Shown piece by piece: positions 8,502 to 16,500 of a stretch of 28,218 nucleotides of DNA. The notes under the pieces were generated by a model. The model was not told where the DNA came from, made no database searches, and saw only the letters and a program-made list of their open reading frames with translations. The stretch's first letter is position 1; each line of letters starts with the position of its first letter. Source of the DNA: Victivallales bacterium (GTDB taxonomy: Bacteria > Verrucomicrobiota > Lentisphaeria > Oligosphaerales > Oligosphaeraceae); assembly GCA_017964325.1 (NCBI GenBank), contig JAGCSE010000149.1, positions 1 to 28,218 of the forward strand, given 5' to 3'. A program made the position numbers and the translations under genes.

Positions 8502-10451
8502 ATGATGAAAGATTTTACGTCTCCAAAGGATTTTCTGGCAGTCAACAGAATACAACATGACGAAACGGCGGCTGGCTGGCGGTTGGAGGCCTGTGGCATA
8601 TCTGTTGAAATACCGCGTGATTTGCGGACGGTGCGGTTTTCGCACAAGGCGACATGGGAGCTGAAATCAAGCGCATCTTCCATGTTGGTCGCAAAGGATG
8701 GTAGGAAGATTGACATGGATTTTTCGGATGCGAAAAACTGCTGCACGACTTGGGAGGAATTCGGCGCGGTCGGCGGCTGGAGAATCTGTCTGGACGGCTT
8801 CGTGAAGGACGGTGATGAACTGAATATGGGCGTTGTCCTTTTCATTGGAATGGATTGGCAGACAGGTGATATCATTTTGGAATTCAGAGCGTTGGAGAAT
8901 CAGAACGAACGTGTGAAGGAGTGCCGTTGGCCTGGCGGTTTTGCGGAAAGTTGTGTGGAGACGATTGTCCTACCGTTCATGCAGGGCATGCTGATACCGA
9001 AGGATTGGCCGCAGGAAGTGGTTGGCTATCCAGACACACTTGACCCTGAATCAGGCATTTATCTCGCTGATACGCGGATTCTTACGATGCCGTGGTGGGG
9101 CGTGGAGAACGGTGGGGCCGCTGCCATGATGATTGTTGAGACGCATGATGATTTTGGCGTCGTGTTCCATCATCCGAAGGGTGGTCCGACACAGCTGGAG
9201 ACACGGTTCATTCCGCAGTTGGGGGAATTTCGCTATGCACGCCGCATACGCATAAAAGCCTTTGCCGAAGGAAATTATGTAACGATGGCAAAGGCGTATC
9301 GTGAATATGCGAAGATGACAGGGCATTTCATGTCACTGCAGGAGAAGATCGCGCGTTCGCCGAAAGTCGCGAAGATGATTGGAAGTGCCGTCATCCACTG
9401 TGGTATCCTGTATTGGTACCAGCCGGACACGCGGTCGTACAACAGGAATAATCCCGAAAAAAACCATCAGTATCTACCGCCTAAGGAGATAGTCGAGAAG
9501 CTTGGCAAGTTGTATGATAATGGCTTGCGGGACGCATACTTGCATCTAGACGGATGGGGCTTCTGGGGGTACGATTCACTTGAGCCGGACTCCATTCCAA
9601 TCGGCGCAGAAGCAGGCGGCGCAGCCGGTGTGAAGGCCATCAACGACAAATGCCATGAACAAGGCTACTTATTCGCCCTACATCAGCAATACCGTGACTA
9701 CTACGAACGGGCGGCAGGATATAATACCGACCACCATGTCCGCCATTTCGACGGCTCCCATTGGCTAGGCAACTACTGGTGTGGCGGCTATAACGGCTTC
9801 ATCTGCAACCGTTTCTCGCCTGATTTCGTACGCCGCAACAACCGCTATTTCGCGGCGGCGGGACTGGAATTGGACGGTACGTATCTGGACGTGTTCTCCG
9901 TCGTGCAGCCCGATGAATGCACGCATCCTGAACATCCCGTTACGCGGACAGAGTCAAAGGCGTACCGTGCAGAGTGCTTTGGGTACATCCGTCACGCTTG
10001 GGGCGTTGTAAGTTCCGAAGAGGGACAGGATTGGACGATTCCATACATCGACATGGTCCATCATCTGCCGTTCAGTTTCGCCATCGACGGCAGCGGTGAC
10101 TGCCAGGGTGTTCCCGTGCCGTTGTTCAATCTTGTCTATCATGACGCATTGATTACGCCATGGGCATCGTCGCATCAGCCCAGCCCAGGCAGTTGGATTC
10201 CCAAAGACAGGATCCCATATCTCTGCGGTCTGCTGAACGCTGGCATCCCGTATGTATCATTGGATGCGACAGCAGATGAAATCGCTGATTTGCAGCCATG
10301 GCGCGACCTCAACAAACGCGTCGCTTTGCTGGAGATGACAGACCACCGCTTCCTCAGCAACGACCGCCTGGAGGAGGAGACGACCTTCGCCGACGGCACA
10401 AGCGTCCGCGTCAATCATCGCGATGGCAAGTGGGAGATTTTGCATAAATAA
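8502..10451 (+). CDS. GH101/DUF5696-like glycoside hydrolase, predicted cytoplasmic
   Basis: 649 residues from the ATG at 8502. AAGGTG at 8491-8496 supports 8502 or the adjacent ATG at 8505 over the GTG at 8460. An N-terminal beta-sandwich (about 1-280) is followed by a TIM-barrel region: YLHLDGWGFWGYDS, then DGTYLDVF with D458 and D463, then VVSSEEGQDW with E506/E507. The Asp and Glu positions match the nucleophile and acid/base order of GH101 endo-alpha-N-acetylgalactosaminidases and of DUF5696 proteins. GH101 enzymes release Gal-GalNAc from mucin-type O-glycans, but this protein is shorter, lacks a signal peptide and the extra GH101 modules, and its substrate is unknown. It stands alone on the plus strand and converges on the TIR gene, with an AT-only hairpin between. 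Confidence 0.72.
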   Translation: MMKDFTSPKDFLAVNRIQHDETAAGWRLEACGISVEIPRDLRTVRFSHKATWELKSSASSMLVAKDGRKIDMDFSDAKNCCTTWEEFGAVGGWRICLDGFVKDGDELNMGVVLFIGMDWQTGDIILEFRALENQNERVKECRWPGGFAESCVETIVLPFMQGMLIPKDWPQEVVGYPDTLDPESGIYLADTRILTMPWWGVENGGAAAMMIVETHDDFGVVFHHPKGGPTQLETRFIPQLGEFRYARRIRIKAFAEGNYVTMAKAYREYAKMTGHFMSLQEKIARSPKVAKMIGSAVIHCGILYWYQPDTRSYNRNNPEKNHQYLPPKEIVEKLGKLYDNGLRDAYLHLDGWGFWGYDSLEPDSIPIGAEAGGAAGVKAINDKCHEQGYLFALHQQYRDYYERAAGYNTDHHVRHFDGSHWLGNYWCGGYNGFICNRFSPDFVRRNNRYFAAAGLELDGTYLDVFSVVQPDECTHPEHPVTRTESKAYRAECFGYIRHAWGVVSSEEGQDWTIPYIDMVHHLPFSFAIDGSGDCQGVPVPLFNLVYHDALITPWASSHQPSPGSWIPKDRIPYLCGLLNAGIPYVSLDATADEIADLQPWRDLNKRVALLEMTDHRFLSNDRLEEETTFADGTSVRVNHRDGKWEILHK

Positions 10452-10459
10452 CTGTATAG

Positions 10460-10488
10460 TATATATAATTTCAAATAAATTATATATA
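10460..10488. terminator. AT-only hairpin between convergent genes
   Basis: TATATATAATT (10460-10470) and its exact reverse complement (10478-10488) flank a 7-base loop. It sits between two convergent stop codons and could stop transcription in both directions, but the stem has no G/C pairs and so is weak. Confidence 0.4.
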
Positions 10489-10501
10489 ATTCTAGGGTTG
10501 G

Positions 10502-11869
10502 CTATAAATTGAAACCGAAATTCCTGACATTGCTGATATGGATTTTCTGTCCATCTTCTTCCACATCCAATTCCTGTTCAAGATTATATAATTTCGCTCC
10601 AGGCGTTTTAAGCATGAAACTGCCATTCCGTCTGTAAAGCGTAAATCCCTTTAGCGCGGACGATATAGCCTCTAGGTCACAGCATTGCCATACACAGGCG
10701 AAGATTTCAGGCAGATTATCGTCTCTTTTTAGAATTAATGACCGAATTGGATTCCTAACGCAGTTCATACACATTGTGCTGCTAGACTTTTGGGGGCATG
10801 TCTGTATTTTCATGGAAAGGCGAATATCACCAAAATTTAAGGTAGCCGCACCTTGTGAGATGTCGGTCTTCTCTCCTTGTTTTATGCATGTATCGCCGTT
10901 GTTTACCAAAATTCCTCCCCTGCTTAAGCTTTCTATTACAAGCCTTCCCCCTTCATTATAAAGAATTGCATGATGACGGCTTACGGTTACAGTCGGAAAT
11001 TGATCGTAAGCCGTATTCCTATGCCAATCCACAAGTGCGATGTCATTGTCTCTAAAACGCCCAATGGAGATTTTGTCATTTGCATATACACGTATTAAGA
11101 ATTTTTCGAATTCCAAGGTAAGTTTTTGATAATTATCTGGATACGAATATCTATTTTCTGTGGTTATCGGCTTTCTGTCTGGCCAGGTAATGTTCAGAAT
11201 TTTTTCTTCATCAGCATCTATATGCTCGTCATTTGTTCTTATTTCATTGGTATTGGAATTGATTATGGTGAAACGATATGTGCCTTTTCGCTTTACTGGA
11301 TAACAAAAAGGCTTGTTTGACATTCCCTTTAGATTGCCAATCTCATTCCCTTCCAATAAAATCTGGCAATTTTCATTTGAATAGAATTTGAATATTGCTG
11401 ATGATTTTCCAGCCTTGTCTATTTCGGTCCACATTTGCAAGTCGGCAGGAAATCTGTCCTTTATAATTCTATCAACAGATTCCTCAAACAAAGATGTCTT
11501 ATTCAGTTCTGAAATCTGCTCATTTGTTATTGGAATCAAGGTTTCTGGCAAATTATCGGGGAATGACCATAAACTAGGCGCGTCTGCGACTGGCACTATT
11601 TTCCGCTTTTGCTTCAATGCGTATTCGATTTCTGTTCGTACCCAATCATCATTATTTATGCAATTGTCAAGTGAACCTTCTGTAAGCATCAATATGAAAA
11701 TTGGAGCCTCATCTATTGCCTCGAATATCTTTGTGTCAAATTGTCCGTCACGAAGAGAATCATAGTCGAAGAAAACATTGTACCCGCGTGCTTTCAATGC
11801 CTGTTGGAGTAATCGTGCATCATTTGCTCCAGTCTTTCTGCGGTAACTTAAAAAAATATCGAATGTCAT
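10502..11869 (-). CDS. TIR / PEGA-like / FHA multidomain protein, putative NADase effector or signalling protein
   Basis: 455 residues from the ATG at 11869. An in-frame TTG at 11899 lies upstream of the AGGTGGAG ribosome-binding site (11881-11888) and is rejected as the start. Residues 1-140 form a TIR domain: FDIFLSYRR, RGYNVFFD, then DWVRTEI (75-81), aligning with DWVHKEI of SARM1 whose Glu is catalytic, so E80 is kept and NAD cleavage is plausible. Residues ~158-228 resemble a small PEGA-like beta-domain (CQILLEGNEIGNLKG then KRKGTYRFTI). Residues ~258-355 are an FHA domain with G270-R271, S297-R-H-H300-A and N323/N324, the phosphothreonine-binding positions. The tail has C358-x8-C367-x2-C370 plus C392, C396 and C397, possibly metal-binding. 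The gene is much more AT-rich than its neighbours. It could be anti-phage or internal signalling; the sequence does not decide. Confidence 0.85.
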   Translation of the reverse strand: MTFDIFLSYRRKTGANDARLLQQALKARGYNVFFDYDSLRDGQFDTKIFEAIDEAPIFILMLTEGSLDNCINNDDWVRTEIEYALKQKRKIVPVADAPSLWSFPDNLPETLIPITNEQISELNKTSLFEESVDRIIKDRFPADLQMWTEIDKAGKSSAIFKFYSNENCQILLEGNEIGNLKGMSNKPFCYPVKRKGTYRFTIINSNTNEIRTNDEHIDADEEKILNITWPDRKPITTENRYSYPDNYQKLTLEFEKFLIRVYANDKISIGRFRDNDIALVDWHRNTAYDQFPTVTVSRHHAILYNEGGRLVIESLSRGGILVNNGDTCIKQGEKTDISQGAATLNFGDIRLSMKIQTCPQKSSSTMCMNCVRNPIRSLILKRDDNLPEIFACVWQCCDLEAISSALKGFTLYRRNGSFMLKTPGAKLYNLEQELDVEEDGQKIHISNVRNFGFNL

Positions 11870-11880
11870 TAGTCTTATAT

Positions 11881-11888
11881 CTCCACCT
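11881..11888 (-). promoter_or_regulatory. Ribosome-binding site AGGTGGAG of the TIR gene
   Basis: On the minus strand AGGTGGAG precedes the ATG at 11869 by 11 bases. This is slightly long, but it lies downstream of the only alternative start (TTG at 11899), which fixes the N-terminus at MTFDIFLSY. Confidence 0.55.
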
Positions 11889-11909
11889 TTACGGTACAAT
11901 CACACAAAG

Positions 11910-11969
11910 AATCAAAAAGCAACAAATTTCCAGTATTCAGGATGCCATCCTGTCCTGTGTTTTTTGATT
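11910..11969. promoter_or_regulatory. Composite palindrome between the small ORF and the TIR gene
   Basis: An outer inverted repeat, AATCAAAAA (11910-11918) with TTTTTGATT (11961-11969), encloses a near-perfect palindrome CAGGATG-C-CATCCTG (11938-11952). It lies about 40 bases upstream of the TIR start codon and just after the small upstream ORF. It could be that ORF's terminator, an attenuator in the TIR leader, or an operator. Confidence 0.45.
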
Positions 11970-11989
11970 ATATGGAATGTGTGTCGGAG

Positions 11990-12301
11990 TCATGTTGATT
12001 TGGTTGATGAAAGTGCGTCGTCTGGTATTGTTTTTCTAATTGCGGGAATCAGCTCACGAATTGGCGTATAATGATTAACGAAGATACTTTTTATCTTATC
12101 TTTCGCAATCCTCCGTGGATTTAATCCGATGGAGACTATATTGCATTTCACAATGTGCTTTATGATAAAATTAATCGTTTGTTGCTGATTTTCAAGTCCC
12201 AATCGCTCATTTACATTGGTGAATATTGCGTCTTGGTGACGGGGATTAGTGTCTAAATTGTCATGAAACTGCAAAACTCGCCATATAGTGTATATTTCCA
12301 T
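11990..12301 (-). CDS. Small protein of unknown function upstream of the TIR gene
   Basis: 103 residues, not recognised. It begins MEIYTIWRVLQFHDN, has a predicted helical middle (ENQQQTINFIIKHIVKC) and a basic stretch (NPRRIAKDKIKSIF). No signal peptide or membrane segment is seen. Its base composition is as AT-rich as the TIR gene (17 G/C of 60 in 12121-12180), and no other frame in this gap looks better. It reads toward the TIR gene with 120 bp between them, so the two may be transcribed together. There is no strong Shine-Dalgarno. A TTGACA box lies on the minus strand at 12320-12325 and the palindrome GAGATATCTC (12309-12318) sits just before the ATG. It may be real or the remnant of a longer gene. 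Confidence 0.45.
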   Translation of the reverse strand: MEIYTIWRVLQFHDNLDTNPRHQDAIFTNVNERLGLENQQQTINFIIKHIVKCNIVSIGLNPRRIAKDKIKSIFVNHYTPIRELIPAIRKTIPDDALSSTKST

Positions 12302-12308
12302 TTCTTTT

Positions 12309-12325
12309 GAGATATCTCATGTCAA
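12309..12325 (-). promoter_or_regulatory. Possible -35 box TTGACA and operator-like palindrome before the small ORF
   Basis: On the minus strand, TTGACA (12325-12320) is followed closely by the 10-base palindrome GAGATATCTC (12318-12309). No good -10 box is found at the standard spacing, so promoter function is tentative. Confidence 0.3.
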
Positions 12326-12376
12326 TAAAAGGAAGGGATGTTAAGCTTTTTTCAAAAAGAAATAATGTAATTAAAA

Positions 12377-12416
12377 GTCGCCTCACTGGAAAACATAATA
12401 TTTCCAGAGAGGCGAC
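12377..12416 (-). terminator. Strong rho-independent terminator of the coiled-coil/RGG gene
   Basis: GTCGCCTC (12377-12384) pairs with GAGGCGAC (12409-12416). After one A/A mismatch, CTGGAAA (12386-12392) pairs with TTTCCAG (12401-12407), leaving an 8-base loop. Read on the minus strand, the stem is followed by TTTTAATT. It lies 29 bases past the stop of the gene at 12446. Confidence 0.85.
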
Positions 12417-12445
12417 CTTATATATTCTTGATCTATTTGCCGATT

Positions 12446-13297
12446 TTAAAATTCGCCGTTGTTGCCGCCACGGCCAGGACCACGACCGCTACCAGGACCA
12501 CGACCGCCGCCAGGACCACGACCGTTGAATCCGCCAGGGCCGCCGCCGAATCCGCCACCGAAACTCATGACTTCGTAAATCTCACGAACAGCTTGCGCGG
12601 CGGCATTGTTGGCGTATTGGTCAAGAAGAGCTTCGCGAACCTGTCCATTCAACTGCATGAGTTCACGGCCAGTCTCTGCCATGGCACGCCAGTCACCGTT
12701 ATTGTTTTGTTGCTGTTGCAGCAACTGCTGGTAACGCTCGACCGCTTCGCGCTGTTCGGCGGTCATTTTGGAGGTGTTGACCCGTGCGAAGAAATCATTG
12801 CGCTTATTCTGACGTTCTTCACGTTCCTTGCGTTGTTTTTCCTGTGCCGCCATTATCTGTTCATAGCGTTCGGGGTCTTCTTCCTTGAGGCGAGCCATCG
12901 CTTCCTGCGGATTGAAATTGCCGCGTCCACCGCGGTTCCAGCCACGACCGCCACGATCTCCGCGTTCTCCACGCTCTCCACGCTCTCCACCGTTGGCCTT
13001 CATTCGGTCATATTCCTGTTTCATGGATGCAAGATCGGATTTGAGGCGTTCATTTTCTTTCTTTAGCTCTTCTGTCTCATTGGATTCAATCATGCGCTGC
13101 TGCGCAACTTTCAGTTTTTCATTTTCCTGCTCCAGCTTTTTGGCAGCTTCCTGTGCACCATCCAATTCCGCCGTCTGTTCTTTGACTTGCGTCTGCAAGG
13201 AGGAATTGTCCATGTAGAAAAATACCGCCGCTCCGCCGCACAAAAGTGTCGTCACCAAAAAAACTCCCATCAATGTCGTTTTCAATTGTTCGCTCAT
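12446..13297 (-). CDS. Membrane-anchored coiled-coil protein with GER and RGG-type repeats
   Basis: 283 residues, family not recognised. One membrane segment (about 8-28) near the N-terminus is followed by a heptad-like coiled coil (31-102, rich in E/K/L/Q). A GER-GER-GER-GDR-GGR-GWNRGGRG run spans 104-126, a charged helical region 129-245 includes KMTAEQREAVERYQQLLQQQQ, and a Gly/Arg tail spans 247-283 with RGPGGG, RGPGSG and RGPGRG units. The anchor probably leaves the long part outside the cytoplasm, but topology is not certain. A Spy/CpxP-like or cell-envelope structural role is possible; an RNA-binding role from the RGG tail is equally speculative. AAGGTAAGGA precedes the ATG. It is divergent from purL and ends in its own strong terminator, so it is likely a single-gene unit. 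Confidence 0.75.
   Translation of the reverse strand: MSEQLKTTLMGVFLVTTLLCGGAAVFFYMDNSSLQTQVKEQTAELDGAQEAAKKLEQENEKLKVAQQRMIESNETEELKKENERLKSDLASMKQEYDRMKANGGERGERGERGDRGGRGWNRGGRGNFNPQEAMARLKEEDPERYEQIMAAQEKQRKEREERQNKRNDFFARVNTSKMTAEQREAVERYQQLLQQQQNNNGDWRAMAETGRELMQLNGQVREALLDQYANNAAAQAVREIYEVMSFGGGFGGGPGGFNGRGPGGGRGPGSGRGPGRGGNNGEF
12474..12524. repeat. Three tandem copies of an 18-bp unit inside the RGG-tail coding region
   Basis: The 15-base core CCAGGACCACGACCG occurs exactly at 12474, 12492 and 12510, a period of 18 bases. It encodes the six-residue RGPG(G/S/R)G units at the C-terminus of the coiled-coil protein. Such identical units are prone to copy-number change. Confidence 0.85.
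12965..12991. repeat. Three tandem copies of a 9-bp unit encoding GER repeats
   Basis: TTCTCCACG, CTCTCCACG and CTCTCCACC follow one another at 12965-12991 and encode the Gly-Glu-Arg triplets at about residues 104-112 of the coiled-coil protein. Confidence 0.75.
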
Positions 13298-13589
13298 TTT
13301 TCCTTACCTTACTTTTACGATACTCTATGAATTTCGATGATTTTTTACCTTTATAAATCTATAAACGTTAAAATCAAACAAATATTGTATTGATATTCAT
13401 CTTTTTATGGATTTTTTGAAACAGAAGGCGATTACTCTTGATGTGGAAGCATGGAGGCTTAGAGACGGCTTTTTTGTCTGGAAATGATAAAAATCTTTCA
13501 ATGTATGGATTATTTTCTTTATCTCAAGCTATATTATATAAAGGAATATCATCATCTGTCACCAACACATTTCAAACGGGAATCGATTC
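13298..13589. promoter_or_regulatory. Divergent intergenic region upstream of purL
   Basis: 292 bp, AT-rich, between the minus-strand coiled-coil gene and purL. I see no ORF. I looked for a purine-riboswitch-like core and did not find one. A TATATTATATAAA stretch about 50 bases before the purL start could contain a -10 box. Confidence 0.45.
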
Positions 13590-16500
13590 ATGGAATCCGT
13601 AAGACGCGTATTTGTCGAAAAAAGACCAGGTTTTGACATTGAGGCGCAGCATCTGCTGGCAAGCCTTCGTGAAGATCTCGGCATCAAATCAGTCAAAACC
13701 CTCCGTATTTTCAAGCGTTACGACTTTTCGGGCGTGACGGATGCGGAGGCGAAAGCCGCCAAGGATTCCATCCTCTCCGAACCGAACTGCGATTTCGTCT
13801 ATGACGAAACACTGCCCGCCATGAACGGTCTCCAGCTCTTCGCCGTCGAACCGCTGCCCGGACAGTACGACCAGCGGGCGGACTCTGCTGCGCAGTGCGT
13901 TCAGCTCCTCACACAGAAGGAACGTCCAGTATTCAGAACTGCAACGGTTTATGCCTTTGACAAAGACATTCCGGCTTCCGATTTCGACAAAATCAACAAG
14001 CATCTCATCAATCCTGTCGAAGCTCGCCAAGCTTCTCTTGACAAGCCTGATACGCTCGAAATGAAAGCCGACCGACCCGCAGATGTCCGCATCATCGACG
14101 GTTTCCGACAATTCACCAAGAAGCAAATCGAAGACATGGTAAAGGAGCTAGGCATGGCCATGTCCGTCGAAGACCTCGCCTTCTGCCAAGAATATTTCCG
14201 CGACCAGGAGAAGCGCGATCCATCGTTCTCCGAAATCCGCGTCATAGACACTTATTGGTCGGACCATTGCCGCCACACGACGTTCCACACGGCCATCGAC
14301 GAAGTCGAGTTCGAACTTTCGCCGCTCACCATGCCCGTTATGAACGCCTATACACAGTACAAGGCTCTTCGCAAAGATCTTGGTCGGCAAGATAAGACAC
14401 TCTGTCTCATGGATATAGCTACTATTGGCGCACGCGAACTTAAATGTCGTGGCAAGCTCGACAATCTTGATGCATCGGACGAAATCAATGCCTGTTCCAT
14501 CGTCATCACCGCCGATGTTGACGGCGAAAAGCAGGAATGGCTCGTCATGTACAAAAACGAAACCCACAACCATCCCACGGAAATTGAGCCGTTCGGTGGC
14601 GCGGCAACCTGCCTCGGCGGGGCTATCCGCGACCCGTTGTCAGGACGTTCCTACGTTTATCAAGCCATGCGCATTACGGGTGCAGCCGACCCGCGAGCAT
14701 CATTGGAAGACACGTTGCCAGGCAAGCTGCCGCAGCGGCAAATCGTCCGCACCGCCGCCGCAGGTTACTCCTCCTACGGCAACCAGATCGGACTGCCCGC
14801 TGGCAAAGTACATGAAATCTATCATCCGGGCTTCATGGCGAAACGCTTCGAACTTGGCGCTGTCATCGCGGCGGCTCCGCGCGAAAACGTCGTCCGTGGT
14901 GTTCCGCAACCCGGCGATGTCATCGTCCTGATCGGCGGTCGCACGGGACGCGATGGTTGCGGCGGCGCAACTGGTTCCTCCAAGGCTCATACGGGTGAGT
15001 CGCTCAAGACCTGTGGAGCGGAAGTCCAGAAGGGTAACCCGTTGACGGAACGCAACATCCAACGACTCTTCCGCAATCCGGATTTTTCAAAACTCGTCAA
15101 ACGTTGCAATGATTTCGGCGCGGGCGGCGTCTGCGTCGCCATCGGTGAACTCGCCCCTGGCCTCAGCATTGATTTGGACAAAGTCCCCAAGAAATACGAA
15201 GGCCTTGACGGAACGGAACTTGCAATTTCCGAATCTCAGGAGCGCATGGCCTGTGTCTTCACGAAAGAAGATGTCGCCAAAGCCATCGCCCTAGCGGCGG
15301 ACGAAAATCTAGAGGCGACGCCTGTCGCCGTTGTTACGGAAAATCCGAGACTTACGATGACATGGCGTGGCAAGACCATCATCGACATCGCCCGTTCCTT
15401 CCTGGACACCAACGGTGTTACGCAGCACGCATCTGTCTTCGTCGAAGCTCCTTCCAAAGAAAACGATCCCTTCACGGCCACGCCTGACTGCGTAAAGAAC
15501 ACGTCTTCAGTCCACGACGCTTGGCTGGCCAATCTGCAAGATCTCAATGTCTGCTCGCAGAAAGGTCTTGTCGAACGGTTTGACGCGACGGTCGGTGCCA
15601 GCACGGTCATCAGCCCATACGGCGGCAAAACACGGCTGACGCCCAATGAGGCGATGGCTGCCAAGCTACCCGTTGCAGGAAAGACAAATACCTGCACGCT
15701 CATGTCTTACGGATATGACCCATACCTCTGCGAATGGTCGCCGTTCCATGGTGCGCTTTATTCCGTCATCGAAGCTATCGCCAAAATCGCGGCGGCGGGC
15801 GGCGATCCGACACAGGTTCGAATGTCCTTCCAAGAGTATTTTGAACGGTTGAACGACGTGCCTGAAAGTTGGGGCAAACCGTTTGCTGCATTGCTTGGCG
15901 GCTTGCGTGGCCAGTTGGAATTCAACGCCGCTGCCATTGGCGGAAAAGACTCCATGTCAGGGACTTTTGAAAACATCCATGTCCCGCCGACACTTGTCGC
16001 CATCGGTGTCGCCGTACAGGATGCCGCTAACGTCTGCACGCCTGAATTCAAGGGGGCGGGTCATCGTGTCCTTCTCCTCCCTGTCATCAAGAGTGATTAT
16101 GAGATGCCGCATTTCGACATCCTGCGCGACAACTACAACTTGCTCCATAAGTGGATAACAGCCGATAAGGCAGTCATTTCCGCCCAAACCATAGGTCGTG
16201 GCGGCATGGCTGCTGCCATCTCCAAGATGGCTTTCGGCAATCTCATCGGATTCGAATTCCACAAAAACTGGAGCCATGCCTCCGAAGATTATTTCAAACC
16301 GAATTTTGGCTCCGTCATCGTTGAAGTCTCGCCTGACTGGAAAGACGAACTGCCTGGAGCCATCGAGCTTGGGAAGACCATCGACAAGCCAGTCATCATT
16401 GTCAATGAAAAGACGTCCATAACGCTGGACGAGGCTATCGCCGCTTGGACCAAGCCGTTGGAAACAACCTTCCCGACTTCCGCGCAGCCACCAGCTGCGG

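Noticed and set aside
11897..11899. TTG start giving a 465-residue TIR protein
   Set aside because: The ribosome-binding site lies downstream of this codon, and the TIR domain begins right after the ATG at 11869.
10460..11969. Transposon or integron ends flanking the TIR island
   Set aside because: The palindromes at either end differ in sequence, there is no transposase or integrase, and no target duplication is visible.
12474..12524. Possible CRISPR-like repeat array
   Set aside because: The 15-base cores recur every 18 bases with no spacers and encode in-frame peptide repeats.
12428..13066. Plus-strand open frame opposite the coiled-coil/RGG gene
   Set aside because: Its hydrophobic, Thr/Ala-rich translation is the reverse of the repeat-rich sense gene; the sense gene has a signal anchor, ribosome-binding site and terminator.
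13298..13589. Purine riboswitch before purL
   Set aside because: I could not find the conserved three-way-junction core or pairing arms; the region is simply AT-rich.
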